A stretch of 55,153 nt of DNA from Capillibacterium thermochitinicola (GCF_013664685.1 NZ_JAAKDE010000025.1:1-55153); one strand, 5' to 3'; positions 41,492-50,772 are shown, numbered from the stretch's first letter. Program-made: numbers and translations. The notes: generated by a model from the letters alone, not told the origin.

Positions 41492-42709
41492 ATGGAGATT
41501 AACCAAGCCCGAAATTTGGTTTTGCAAGCCGGCTTAAGACTGGTGGAAGCGGGTTTGATCGCGCGGACCTGGGGTAATGTCAGCTGCCGGGTGGATGCGG
41601 ACAGTTTCATCATCACCCCCAGCGGCCGGAGTTACCAATCCTTGACCGCGGACGATCTGGTTCAGGTTAGGATTGACGACCTCAGTTACCAAGGGTCGAT
41701 CAAACCTTCCTCCGAAAAGGGGATTCATGCCGAAGTTTACAAGCGGCATCCGGAGATCAACTTTGTCATCCATACCCACCAGGAGAACGCTTCCGTCATT
41801 GCGGCGACCACGGTAAAAGCGATTCCGGTCGGCGGGGCCGATCCGCGACTGGGCGAGGCGGTGCTCTGTGCCGATTACGCCCTGCCGGGGACGAAGGCTT
41901 TACGGAAAAAGGTCCGCCGGGCGTTGGCGGAGTCCACCGGCCAGGCCGTAATCATGAAACACCACGGTGCGCTCTGTTTTGGCCGGGATGCGGAGGAGGC
42001 CTTCGCCGTGGCGGCGGCGTTGGAGAAGGTCTGCGCCGACTATGTGATCAACCGGTATTTAAAGCTGAGCGGAGCGACGGAGTATGATCCCTACGCCCTG
42101 GCGGCTTTTGCGCTCCGGCAAAACAAAGCGGCCGTCCCGGCTGTACCGGTTCGACCGGGAGCAGCAGGAAGGCTTGACGCCGATAGCGACCGTGAGGAGG
42201 CGGGGCCAGGCGGTGCGGACGGGGAGAGCGCACGGCAGGTTTTCGAAGAAAGGATCGCCGGCCAGTTGGCGGAGACCGGGCTTTACCGCACCATTTACCA
42301 GCGTAATCCAGGGATAAATGCGATTATCTTCAAGGCCACCCCGGAACTGCAAGTGCTGGCGGCGGCGGGGGTAAGGTTAAAACCGCTCCTGGACGATTTT
42401 GCGCAGATCATTGGTTTGGAGGTCAGGACCTTTGAGCGGCAAGACCAGGACGGGGTCGCCGAGGCCTTAAGGAAATCCGCTGCCGTCCTGCTTAAGAATA
42501 CCGGTGCTCTTTGCTGTGGAGCCAACGAGGATGATGCCACGGCGGTGGCGATGATCCTGCAAAAGAACGCTAAAGCCCTGATTGGCGCGGCCTTATTCGG
42601 TAAAGTGCGACCGATTAACCGGTTTGAGAGTATGCTCATGCGCTATGTTTACCTGAAAAAGTACGCCAAGCAGGCGTATGTACCCGGTACGGAAAGCCGC
42701 CGGCCCTGA
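41492..42709 (+). CDS. Tandem class II aldolase/adducin-domain protein, second domain degenerate
   Basis: A 405-residue protein holding two class II aldolase-like domains. Domain 1 (about 1-200) keeps the zinc ligands in FVIHTHQENASV and MKHHGALCFG, plus GNVSCRVDADSFIITPSG and a SSEKGIHAEVY catalytic-region motif. A low-complexity linker (about 205-250, rich in Ala, Gly, Asp) follows. Domain 2 (about 250-390) retains the outline (INAIIFKATPELQVLAAAG, LKNTGALCCGANEDDA) but lacks the His-x-His ligands, so it is probably structural or regulatory. Normal family members have one domain of about 210-230 residues. It should cleave or epimerise a phosphorylated ketose made by the kinase downstream. 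ATG at 41492, five bases after GGGGAGG. Confidence 0.83.
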   Translation: MEINQARNLVLQAGLRLVEAGLIARTWGNVSCRVDADSFIITPSGRSYQSLTADDLVQVRIDDLSYQGSIKPSSEKGIHAEVYKRHPEINFVIHTHQENASVIAATTVKAIPVGGADPRLGEAVLCADYALPGTKALRKKVRRALAESTGQAVIMKHHGALCFGRDAEEAFAVAAALEKVCADYVINRYLKLSGATEYDPYALAAFALRQNKAAVPAVPVRPGAAGRLDADSDREEAGPGGADGESARQVFEERIAGQLAETGLYRTIYQRNPGINAIIFKATPELQVLAAAGVRLKPLLDDFAQIIGLEVRTFERQDQDGVAEALRKSAAVLLKNTGALCCGANEDDATAVAMILQKNAKALIGAALFGKVRPINRFESMLMRYVYLKKYAKQAYVPGTESRRP

Positions 42710-42732
42710 ATGCCGGGAAAGGAGGTTTTACG

Positions 42733-44325
42733 GTGAGTACTTATGTCCTGGCCTATGACGTGGGTACAACCTCCATGAAAACCTGCCTTTTTGCGCTGAC
42801 GGACCGGATTACCTTGCTTGCTGATGCGGTTGAAGGTTATGAGTTGTACATGATGGAGAACGGCGGGGTGGAACAAGACCCGGAAGATTGGTGGCGGGCC
42901 ATGTGCCGTGCCACCAGGCAAGTATTGGCGGTGAGCGGAATTTCGCCCCACCAGATCGCCGGCCTCTCTTTCTGCGGCCAGATGCAGGGGCTGGTACTGG
43001 TCGATGCCAATGGCGCACCGGTCCGGCGGAGTATGAGCTACATGGATAACCGGGCCAAAGCAGAGCTGAAAGAGGGAATGGGGCGTGGAATCAAAATTGC
43101 GGGGCTGAATGCTTACAAGGTATTCCACTCGATCCGGATCAGCAAAGCGGTGGCGGCCAGTGTGAAGGATCCGGTCTGGAAGTATAAATGGGTGGCGCGG
43201 AACGAACCGGCTAGCTTCGAAAAGGTCTATAAATGGCTGGATGTGAAGGAGTATTTGGTCCTGAAAACCACCGGCGAGTTTGTAATGACCGAAGACAGCG
43301 CCTTTGCCACCTTGCTGTATGACACCCGCCCCGGACGGCGGGGGTTTAGCAAAAAGCTCTGCGCGATGCTGGGGGTCAACCCCAAGCATCTACCCCGGGT
43401 TGTTGCTTCGACCGACCTGGTCGGCCGGGTTACACCGCAGGCCGCGGCGGAGCTGGGATTGGCCGCCGGAATTCCCGTCTTTGGGGGCGGTGGTGACGCC
43501 GCGCTGATCGGGGTGGGGGCCGGGGCGGTCGGCGAGGGGAGCACCCATATTTATTTGGGCACTTCCGGGTGGGTCTCCACGGTTGTCCGCCGCCAGCGGC
43601 TGGACACGAAGAACATGATCGCCGCGATCATCGGGGCCCATCCCGGCTATTTCCACTACTTCGCCGAACTGGAGACCGCCGGGAAGTGCCTGGAGTGGGT
43701 CCGGGACCATTTGGCTTTGGATGAGATCAACATCTACCTGCGGGATAAAGACGGGAGGTCGCTGGAGACCGTCAATGTGAACCTATACGACTATATGATG
43801 CAGGCGATCAAAGATGTCCCGCCGGGCAGCAACGGAGTGATCTTCACCCCCTGGCTTCACGGGAACCGCTGTCCCTTTGAGGACCCGAACGCCCGGGGGA
43901 TGTTCTTCAACATCAGCCTCGAAACGGGCAAGACCGAGTTGATCCACGCGGTGCTGGAGGGCGTCTGTTACCACCTGCGGTGGCAGTTGGAAGCGGCGGA
44001 GCGCAAAGTGAAGGCGGCCCGCCGGATCCGGTTGGTGGGGGGCGGCGCTTTGGCCCCGCTCACCTGTCAGATCCTGGCCGATGTTTTGGGACGGGAGATC
44101 GAGACCGTTGAACACCCGCAGAACTGCGGGGCCGTGGGGGCGGCGCTCGTGGTGGCGGTGGGGCTGGGCCTCCTTCCCGACTTGACCGCGGCCGGGCAGT
44201 TGGTTCCGGTCAAAGAACGGTATCTGCCCAACCCGGAGCATAAAGCCGTCTACGACCGGTACTTCCCAATCTTCAAGTCTTTATACTATAATAACAGGAA
44301 AGCCTTCAGCCTGTTGAACGGGTAA
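42733..44325 (+). CDS. FGGY-family carbohydrate kinase (xylulokinase-like)
   Basis: A 530-residue sugar kinase. The N-terminal phosphate motif AYDVGTTSMKTCLF, GLSFCGQMQGLVLVDANG, the hinge IYLGTSGWVSTVV, and the C-terminal adenosine motif RLVGGGALAPLTCQILADVL with NCGAVGAALVVAVGLG mark a complete FGGY kinase, nearest in look to xylulokinases. Substrate is probably a ketose or polyol that the class II aldolase then cleaves. GTG start after GGAGG, 24 bases downstream of the aldolase. Confidence 0.9.
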   Translation: MSTYVLAYDVGTTSMKTCLFALTDRITLLADAVEGYELYMMENGGVEQDPEDWWRAMCRATRQVLAVSGISPHQIAGLSFCGQMQGLVLVDANGAPVRRSMSYMDNRAKAELKEGMGRGIKIAGLNAYKVFHSIRISKAVAASVKDPVWKYKWVARNEPASFEKVYKWLDVKEYLVLKTTGEFVMTEDSAFATLLYDTRPGRRGFSKKLCAMLGVNPKHLPRVVASTDLVGRVTPQAAAELGLAAGIPVFGGGGDAALIGVGAGAVGEGSTHIYLGTSGWVSTVVRRQRLDTKNMIAAIIGAHPGYFHYFAELETAGKCLEWVRDHLALDEINIYLRDKDGRSLETVNVNLYDYMMQAIKDVPPGSNGVIFTPWLHGNRCPFEDPNARGMFFNISLETGKTELIHAVLEGVCYHLRWQLEAAERKVKAARRIRLVGGGALAPLTCQILADVLGREIETVEHPQNCGAVGAALVVAVGLGLLPDLTAAGQLVPVKERYLPNPEHKAVYDRYFPIFKSLYYNNRKAFSLLNG

Positions 44326-44420
44326 TGATGTTGAGCATGTTGAGCATGGCGGCGAGCCGGGATTAGGGCGTCCAAACCCAAGGAGAGAGGGGGAGCGGAA
44401 AGGTGACAAGGGGAGAGGAA

Positions 44421-45789
44421 ATGAACAACACCGTAGCGGCGCAGCGGGAGTTCTTTCAATCGGGGGCAACCTTACCGTATGCTTTCCGGGTGAAACAACT
44501 GAAGACTTTGTACGGGGCCATCAAGGAAAATGAGGACCGGATTCTGGCCGCTTTGGAACAGGATCTGGGGAAGTGTCCCTTTGAAAGTTACGCCACCGAG
44601 CTTTCCCTGGTCTATACGGAGATTAAACACACCCTGAAGCACCTTAAGGGCTGGATGAAAGACCAACGGGTACCGACGCCGGTCACCAGTTTCGGCGGCC
44701 GGTCCTATATCCACCGGCAACCGTTGGGGGTCGTTTTGGTCATGTCCCCCTGGAATTATCCTTTCCAGTTGACCGTGGCGCCGCTGGTGGCGGCGATGGC
44801 CGCCGGGAACTGTGTCGTCCTCAAGCCTTCCCGTTATGCCCGGCAGACCTCGGCGCTCCTGGCCAGGCTCATTGCCGCGCATTTTCCGCCGGAATACATT
44901 GCCCTTTTCGAAGGGGGCAAAGAGGTCAACACCGCCCTCCTGGAGAACCGGTTTGACCATATCTTCTTCACCGGCAGTGTCCGGGTGGGGAAGATTGTGA
45001 TGGCCGCGGCGGCCAAGCACCTGACCCCGGTCACGCTGGAGCTGGGGGGGGAAAAGTCCCTGTCTGGTAGACCAAACCGCAGACATCGAAAAAACAGCAC
45101 AGCGCATCATTTGGGGCAAAGCCATCAACGCCGGGCAGACCTGTGTCGCCCCCGATTATGTTCTGGTCCACCGGGCGGTAAAACAGGACTTAATCGCAGC
45201 GATGCAAGCGGCGGTCCGGAGGTTTTTTGGGGAAAAGCCGCTGTTGTCGCCGGAATTCGGCCGGATCATCCGCCCCGAAGCCTTTGACCGCCTGCAAGGG
45301 ATGCTTACGGCGGAAAAGGATAAGATCATTTTTGGCGGCGCGGCCGACCGGGCGCAATTGAAGATCGAACTCACCCTGGTGGATCAGCCGGCTCTCGATT
45401 CGCCGTTAATGACGGAGGAGATCTTCGGCCCGATCCTGCCACTTATCTCCTATGAGCGTCTCGAGGAGGCTGTTGCGATCATCCGGGCGCGGGAGAAACC
45501 ACTGGCTCTCTACGTATTTACCAAGGATAAAAACCTGGAGGCCTGGGTGGTGAATAACCTGCTCTACGGCGGGGGTTGTATCAATGATACCATTATGCAT
45601 GTGGCCAATCACCATCTGCCTTTCGGCGGGGTGGGGGCCAGCGGCCTCGGGGCCTATCATGGCGAAAAAGGCTTTGCCACCTTTTCCCACGCGAAAAGCA
45701 TTCTCAAACAGCCCTTTACCTTCGAGCTCCCGCTCCGTTATCCGCCGTATAAAGACCGGTTAAATCTGCTGAGGAAAATATTGGGCTAA
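44421..45789 (+). pseudogene. Aldehyde dehydrogenase (class 3-like), frameshifted in a G8 tract
   Basis: The two overlapping frames together encode one full-length class 3-type aldehyde dehydrogenase of about 455 residues. The first (from ATG 44421) covers SPWNYPFQLTVAPLVAAMAA, IFFTGSVRVGK and the catalytic Glu in VTLELGG. The frame is lost in eight G residues at 45044-45051; with seven G residues translation continues KSPCLVDQTADIEKTAQRII, then NAGQTCVAPDYV with the catalytic Cys, and ends through LPFGGVGASGLGAYHGEKGF. One extra base is thus the only lesion. It may be a sequencing error, a recent mutation or slipped-strand switching. Last gene of the TetR-linked operon, probably oxidising the aldehyde released by the aldolase. 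Confidence 0.9.
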
Positions 45790-46097
45790 AACGGCTAACC
45801 TCTTTTCCTTAACTTACAATAAATACTCTCTTGAGCAGGCTTGGCGTAGCCTGCTCTCTTTTTTATTTTGGATCGTGATGGGCTAAATGTCAGGGGAGAC
45901 GTGTTGGCAACGATTGGGCTTGGCGAAGTTTGCAACTGAAAAAATTTTTATTCCTTCTTAGCGCAGGGATTGGCCGGCGATGGCGGCCGGCTTGAAAATA
46001 TTTAATGATAATAAGAGGATATTTATACTATATAACGAAAAGGTTTTAGTATTATTGATCGTTTTGTTAATCAAATATTAAAAAAGGAGGATTTAGC
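45790..46097. other. 308-base intergenic region before the Liv operon
   Basis: Holds the terminator at 45833-45869 and an AT-rich stretch (46000-46080) just upstream of livJ that probably contains a promoter; TATACT at 46024-46029 is a candidate -10, but no -35 at proper spacing was found. The TTG start of livJ is preceded by AAAAAGGAGG. Confidence 0.5.
45833..45869 (+). terminator. Intrinsic terminator after the aldehyde dehydrogenase gene
   Basis: GAGCAGGCT (45833-45841) and AGCCTGCTC (45848-45856) pair around 6 bases, followed by TCTTTTTTATTTT. Confidence 0.92.
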
Positions 46098-47243
46098 TTG
46101 CGAGGAAAGAACATAGTTTTTCTACTGCTTATTTTACTATTTGCAACGGCGTTGACCGGTTGTATCAAAAAAGAGAGCAATGTGATTAAAATCGGGGTGT
46201 TTGAGCCGATTACCGGGGCAAACGCCGCCGGCGGACAGCTGGAAGTGGAAGGGATTAAACTCGCCAATAAGCTGTACCCGGAAGTGTTAGGGAAAAAGGT
46301 GGAGCTGGTAATTGCGGATAACAAATCGGATAAGGTGGAGGCGGCTACCGCCGCGGCCCGCTTGGTCGAGAAAGAAAAAGTAACAGCGATCATCGGGAGT
46401 TGGGGCAGCTCCCTCTCCATGGCGGCCGGGGATATTGTCCGGCAGGGGAAGGTTCCCACGGTGGGCGCTTCCTGTACCAACCCGCTGGTGACGGCCGGAA
46501 ACGATTATTATTTCCGCGTTTGCTTTATCGATCCGTTCCAGGGTACCGTGATGGCCAACTACGCCTATAGCAAGCTGGGGGCCAGAAAAGCGGCGGTTAT
46601 CCAGGAAGTCAACAACGACTACGCCGTCGGTCTTGCCAAATTCTTTATGGACAGTTTCAAACAGCTGACCGGTGACGAAAACTGCATTGTGGCGTTGGCC
46701 AACTACAACACCGGTGACCAAGATTTTTCCGCCCAGTTGACAAACGTGAAAGCCCAAAATCCGGATGTCATTTTTGCCCCCGGAAACTTCACCGAATCGG
46801 CTTTAATCATTAGCCAGGCGCGGAAACTGGGGATTACCTGCCCCTTCATCGGCGGGGACACCTGGGAGACCCAGGAATTCCTGGATATCGGGCAAGAAGC
46901 GGTAGAGGGTGCGGTCTTTTCGACCTTCTTTGCCACCGAGACCCCGATCACTGAGGAATCGGCGAAGTTCATCGAGGCTTACCGGGCCGAGTACAATAAA
47001 GAACCGGCCGCGGTGGCCGCCCTTGGTTACGACGCCTATATTCTGATTCTGGATGCGATTAAGCGGGCGGGCACGACCGACCGGGTCAAGCTGCGCGACG
47101 AGATCGCCCGGACCAAGAACTTCCCCGGTGCCGCCGGGATCATCACCCTTGATGCCAACGGCGATGCGATTAAGAATGCCGTGATCAAAGTGGTTAAGAA
47201 CGGGAAGTTTACCTACCTGGATACGATTGCGCCGCAACAATAA
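46098..47243 (+). CDS. livJ: Branched-chain amino acid-type ABC substrate-binding lipoprotein
   Basis: A 381-residue binding protein of the Leu/Ile/Val (type I periplasmic) class. Its signal peptide ends in a lipobox, FATALTGCIKK, with Cys22, unlike the two sugar-binding proteins in this window. Family segments include IKIGVFEPITGANAAGGQ, LVIADNKSDKVEAATAAARL, AIIGSWGSSLSMAAGDIV and VAALGYDAYILILDAI. The ligand may be a branched-chain amino acid or another small amide or acid; specificity cannot be read. TTG start, 7 bases after AAGGAGG. Confidence 0.9.
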   Translation: MRGKNIVFLLLILLFATALTGCIKKESNVIKIGVFEPITGANAAGGQLEVEGIKLANKLYPEVLGKKVELVIADNKSDKVEAATAAARLVEKEKVTAIIGSWGSSLSMAAGDIVRQGKVPTVGASCTNPLVTAGNDYYFRVCFIDPFQGTVMANYAYSKLGARKAAVIQEVNNDYAVGLAKFFMDSFKQLTGDENCIVALANYNTGDQDFSAQLTNVKAQNPDVIFAPGNFTESALIISQARKLGITCPFIGGDTWETQEFLDIGQEAVEGAVFSTFFATETPITEESAKFIEAYRAEYNKEPAAVAALGYDAYILILDAIKRAGTTDRVKLRDEIARTKNFPGAAGIITLDANGDAIKNAVIKVVKNGKFTYLDTIAPQQ

Positions 47244-47252
47244 GCTGAACCC

Positions 47253-47292
47253 AAGACCTGCTTCCTCCGGGGCGCCGGGGGAGGCAGGTCTT
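47253..47292 (+). other. 16-bp stem-loop between livJ and livH
   Basis: AAGACCTGCTTCCTCC and GGGGGAGGCAGGTCTT pair fully (two G-T pairs) around 8 bases. Followed by TATAGAAAAG, not a U-tract. It matches in kind and place the hairpin behind the sugar-binding protein at 9955-9986 and likely sets the binding-protein to permease ratio. Confidence 0.78.
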
Positions 47293-47320
47293 TATAGAAA
47301 AGACAAATCGGGGTGTTTAC

Positions 47321-48214
47321 ATGACTCTAGATCTCTTCCTCCAACACCTTAGCAACGGGATCTCGCTGGGCAGTTTATATGCCTTGATTGCCATCGGCTA
47401 CACCATGGTCTACGGGATTCTCCGCCTGATTAACTTTGCCCACGGCGACATCTTTATGATGGCCACCTACTTCGCGTTTTTCGGGATTGCCACTTTTGGG
47501 ATTCCGTGGTTCATCACCTTCCCCCTGGTACTGGTGCTCACCGCCGCTCTCGGCATGGGGGTGGAGGCCGTTGCTTACCGGCCCCTCCGTGGTGCGCCGA
47601 AAATTTCGCTCCTGATCTCGGCGATCGGGGCCTCCTTTTTCCTGGAGAACCTGACCATCGTCCTCTTCGGCGGGGTGCCAAAGCCTTTTCCCGCGCCCAA
47701 GCTCTTTACCGACGTGGTGCGGGTGGGCACGGTTGCCATCCAAAAGCTGACTTTCTACATTCCCATCGTAACCTTTATTGCCCTGCTCGGCCTGATGTAT
47801 TTGATTAATAAAACCAAAACCGGCATGGCGATGCGGGCCGTCTCCATGGACCAAGAAACTGCCCAGGTGATGGGGATCAATATCAACCGGACCATCGCCT
47901 TTACCTTTGGTTTGGGTTCTCTCCTGGCCGCGGTGGGCGGGATTATGTGGGGAATGAAGTTTCCCCAGATCCAACCGCTGATGGGGGTTGTTCCCGGGCT
48001 GAAGTGCTTTATTGCGGCGGTTATTGGCGGGATCGGCAACATCGGCGGAGCGGTGATTGGCGGGTTTATCCTCGGCATTGGCGAGATTATGCTGGTTGCC
48101 TTCCTGCCCAACCTCACCGGCTACCGGGATGCTTTTGCCTTTGTGCTCTTGATTCTGATTCTCATGTCAAAGCCAACGGGAATTTTAGGCGAGAAAACAG
48201 CAGAGAAGGTGTGA
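47321..48214 (+). CDS. livH: Liv-type ABC permease
   Basis: A 297-residue inner-membrane permease with about eight helices. LYALIAIGYTMVYGILRLINFAHGDIFMMA is the LivH N-terminal signature, and GIGNIGGAVIGGFILGIGEI the C-terminal one. Partner of LivM, which starts two bases after its stop codon. Confidence 0.94.
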   Translation: MTLDLFLQHLSNGISLGSLYALIAIGYTMVYGILRLINFAHGDIFMMATYFAFFGIATFGIPWFITFPLVLVLTAALGMGVEAVAYRPLRGAPKISLLISAIGASFFLENLTIVLFGGVPKPFPAPKLFTDVVRVGTVAIQKLTFYIPIVTFIALLGLMYLINKTKTGMAMRAVSMDQETAQVMGININRTIAFTFGLGSLLAAVGGIMWGMKFPQIQPLMGVVPGLKCFIAAVIGGIGNIGGAVIGGFILGIGEIMLVAFLPNLTGYRDAFAFVLLILILMSKPTGILGEKTAEKV

Positions 48215-48216
48215 GC

Positions 48217-49302
48217 ATGGAGATAAAAACCAGAAACCGAGTTTTGACGACAGTCTCTGTCCTCTTGTTGCTGGGGTTCATTGCTTTCGCCGAGCACTTT
48301 CTGGATTTATACATTGTGCGGATTCTAAATGTCTGCGCCATCTACGCGATCTTGGGCATGAGTATGAACCTGATCAACGGGTTTACCGGTCTGTTTTCGC
48401 TGGGCCACGCGGGCTTTATGGCCGTCGGCGCTTATACCACCGCCCTTTTGACCATGCCGCCCGCGGTCAAAAATCAGATTTTTTACTTGGCACCTTTAAT
48501 CAAGCCGCTCGACCAGATTAATTTGGCGTTCCCGTTGGCGCTTTTGGCCGGTGGCCTTCTGGCGGCGGTGGTCGGCGGTTTAATCGCCGCGCCGGTTCTC
48601 CGGCTCAAAGGCGATTACCTGGCCATCGCGACTTTGGGGTTTGCCGAGATTATCCGGGTGGTCTTTACCAACACCCAGCGTATTACCAACGGCGCTTTGG
48701 GCCTGAAGGGGATCCCGGCGCTGACCAACTTATGGTGGAGTTTCGGCACGGCCGCCTTTACCCTGGTCTTTTTGGTCTCCTTGATCAATAGCAGTTACGG
48801 ACGGGCTTTGAAGGCGATCCGGGAGGATGAGATCGCCGCCGAGAGTATGGGGATTAATCTGGCGCGCCACAAAACCCTTTCTTTTGTGATCGGCGCTTTC
48901 TTTGCCGGGATTGGCGGAGGCCTCCTGGGGAACCTGCTGGGAACCATTGATCCCAAGATGTTCAGTTCAATGTTTACTTTCAACATCCTGTTAATTGTGG
49001 TCCTGGGCGGGATGGGAAGCCTCACCGGCTCGATCATCTCCGCATTTATCGTTACCATCGCCAACGAAGTGCTGCGCTTCTTGGACGAATCCATCAATCT
49101 GGGCTTTGTTGTGATCCAAGGGAAAGTGGGGATGCGCTCGGTTGTTTTCTCCGCTTTGCTCATGTTTGTGGTCCTTTTTTACCGGCATGGTCTGATGGGC
49201 ACCAATGAGTTCAGCTGGGACCGGCTCCTGGCGAGCAAGGCCTACCGGCGATTACGCGGCCTCTTTAAAAAAGAGCGTACTGAAGGGGTGGTTGACCGAT
49301 GA
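48217..49302 (+). CDS. livM: Liv-type ABC permease
   Basis: A 361-residue inner-membrane permease. Typical LivM features are YAILGMSMNLINGFTGLFSL, GHAGFMAVGAYTTALL, LRLKGDYLAIATLGFAEIIR and IREDEIAAESMGINLARHK, with VVLGGMGSLTGSIISAF near the end. ATG at 48217, 7 bases after AGAGAAGG; the open frame reaches further upstream inside livH without support. C-terminus is basic and cytoplasmic (KKERTEGVVDR). Confidence 0.94.
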   Translation: MEIKTRNRVLTTVSVLLLLGFIAFAEHFLDLYIVRILNVCAIYAILGMSMNLINGFTGLFSLGHAGFMAVGAYTTALLTMPPAVKNQIFYLAPLIKPLDQINLAFPLALLAGGLLAAVVGGLIAAPVLRLKGDYLAIATLGFAEIIRVVFTNTQRITNGALGLKGIPALTNLWWSFGTAAFTLVFLVSLINSSYGRALKAIREDEIAAESMGINLARHKTLSFVIGAFFAGIGGGLLGNLLGTIDPKMFSSMFTFNILLIVVLGGMGSLTGSIISAFIVTIANEVLRFLDESINLGFVVIQGKVGMRSVVFSALLMFVVLFYRHGLMGTNEFSWDRLLASKAYRRLRGLFKKERTEGVVDR

Positions 49303-50075
49303 GTCTCTTGAAGCTAGAAGATGTCACCATGAACTTTGGCGGACTCACCGCCCTCAAGAGTTTTAACCTGGAACTGGCCGCCGGGGAGATTGTCGGTCTG
49401 ATTGGCCCGAATGGTGCCGGGAAAACCACCGTCTTTAATATCATTACCGGCGTCTATGAGCCGACCCAGGGACGGGTCTTCTTTATGGATCGGGAGATTA
49501 CGGGGCTGCGCCCGGACCTGATTACCAAGGCCGGGATCGCCAGAACCTTTCAGAATATACGGCTGTTTAAGGGTTTAAGCGTCTTGGAAAATGTTTTGAT
49601 CGCCAACCATCTCCATCTCAAGGCAAATTACCTGGAAGCCGTCTTTAAACTCCCCAGCTACCGGCGGGAAGAACGGAAGATGTGGGAAAAATCCCTGGCC
49701 TTGCTGGAAAGGGTGGGCCTGATCGATCTCCGGGACGAGCGGGCCAGTGCCTTGCCGTACGGGCTGCAAAGGCGGTTGGAGATCGCCCGTGCTTTGGCCA
49801 CCGACCCCAAACTTCTGCTCCTTGATGAACCGGCAGCGGGGATGAACCCGAAGGAAGCGGAGGATTTGACCGGATTTATCCAGGAGATCCGGGACGAGTT
49901 TGATCTGACTGTCCTCCTCATCGAACACCACATGGATGTGGTGATGAACATCTCCGAACGCATCTATGTGCTCGACTACGGGATGTTGATTGCCAGCGGG
50001 AAGCCGGCGGAGGTTCAAAATAACCAACGAGTGCTCGAAGCCTATTTGGGGGTTAATGAAGATGCTGAAGATTGA
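49299..50075 (+). CDS. livG: Liv-type ABC ATPase
   Basis: A 258-residue ATPase. Walker A is GLIGPNGAGKTTVFNIITG, the Liv-specific RTFQNIRLFKGLSVLENVLI follows, and LPYGLQRRLEIARALA (signature) leads to Walker B LLLLDEPAAGMNP and the switch His in LIEHHMDVVM. Start overlaps the livM stop (ATGA). Confidence 0.95.
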   Translation: MSLLKLEDVTMNFGGLTALKSFNLELAAGEIVGLIGPNGAGKTTVFNIITGVYEPTQGRVFFMDREITGLRPDLITKAGIARTFQNIRLFKGLSVLENVLIANHLHLKANYLEAVFKLPSYRREERKMWEKSLALLERVGLIDLRDERASALPYGLQRRLEIARALATDPKLLLLDEPAAGMNPKEAEDLTGFIQEIRDEFDLTVLLIEHHMDVVMNISERIYVLDYGMLIASGKPAEVQNNQRVLEAYLGVNEDAED

Positions 50076-50772
50076 AGACTTGGTAGTTGCCTACGGGGGC
50101 ATTGAGGCCTTAAAAGGAATTAGCCTGGAGGTGGAAGAGGGTCAGATCGTCACCTTGGTCGGGGCGAACGGAGCCGGGAAAAGCACCACTCTGCGGACGG
50201 TGATCGGCCTGGTGAAGCCGGTCAGTGGCCGGGTGTTGTTTAAAGGCCGGAATTTGCTTGAGGAAAAGACCTACAATATGGCAAAGCAGCAAATAACCCT
50301 AGTTCCCGAGGGGCGGCGGATCTTCCCCAAGCTGACCGTCCTGGAGAATTTAAGGATCGGGGCTTTCTCCCGGCGGGACGAAAAGGGGATTAAAGCTGAC
50401 CTCGAGTGGGTATTCAGCCTTTTTCCCATTCTCAAGGAGCGCACCTGGCAACTGGCGGGGACCCTTTCCGGGGGCGAGCAACAGATGCTGGCGGTGGGGC
50501 GTGCTTTAATGTCCCGGCCGCGGCTCTTAATGATGGACGAACCATCCTTGGGGCTCGCTCCGTTGCTGGTGAAGGAGATCTTCCGGATCATCAAAGAGAT
50601 CAACCAGCAGGGCGTGACGATTCTCCTGATCGAACAGAATGCCAATGCCGCCCTACGGATCGCCGATCAAGGGTACGTGCTGGAAACCGGCCGTATTGTC
50701 CTGCAGGGCCCCGGCCGGGAACTGCTGGCCAATCAACAAGTAAAAGCGGCTTACCTTGGGAGAAGCAAGTAG
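50062..50772 (+). CDS. livF: Liv-type ABC ATPase
   Basis: A 236-residue ATPase. Walker A TLVGANGAGKSTTLRTVIGL, Q-loop region LVPEGRRIFPKLTVLENL, signature TLSGGEQQMLAVGRALM, Walker B LLMMDEPSLGLAP, switch LIEQNANAALRIAD. Start ATG 50062 or 50056, both inside the livG end, so translation is coupled. Completes the importer. Confidence 0.95.
   Translation: MLKIEDLVVAYGGIEALKGISLEVEEGQIVTLVGANGAGKSTTLRTVIGLVKPVSGRVLFKGRNLLEEKTYNMAKQQITLVPEGRRIFPKLTVLENLRIGAFSRRDEKGIKADLEWVFSLFPILKERTWQLAGTLSGGEQQMLAVGRALMSRPRLLMMDEPSLGLAPLLVKEIFRIIKEINQQGVTILLIEQNANAALRIADQGYVLETGRIVLQGPGRELLANQQVKAAYLGRSK

Noticed and set aside
42059-42317. Overlapping frames on both strands across the aldolase linker, considered as a hidden gene or frameshift
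   Set aside because: The plus frame of the aldolase runs through without interruption and both flanking domains are in the same frame, so this is a low-complexity linker.
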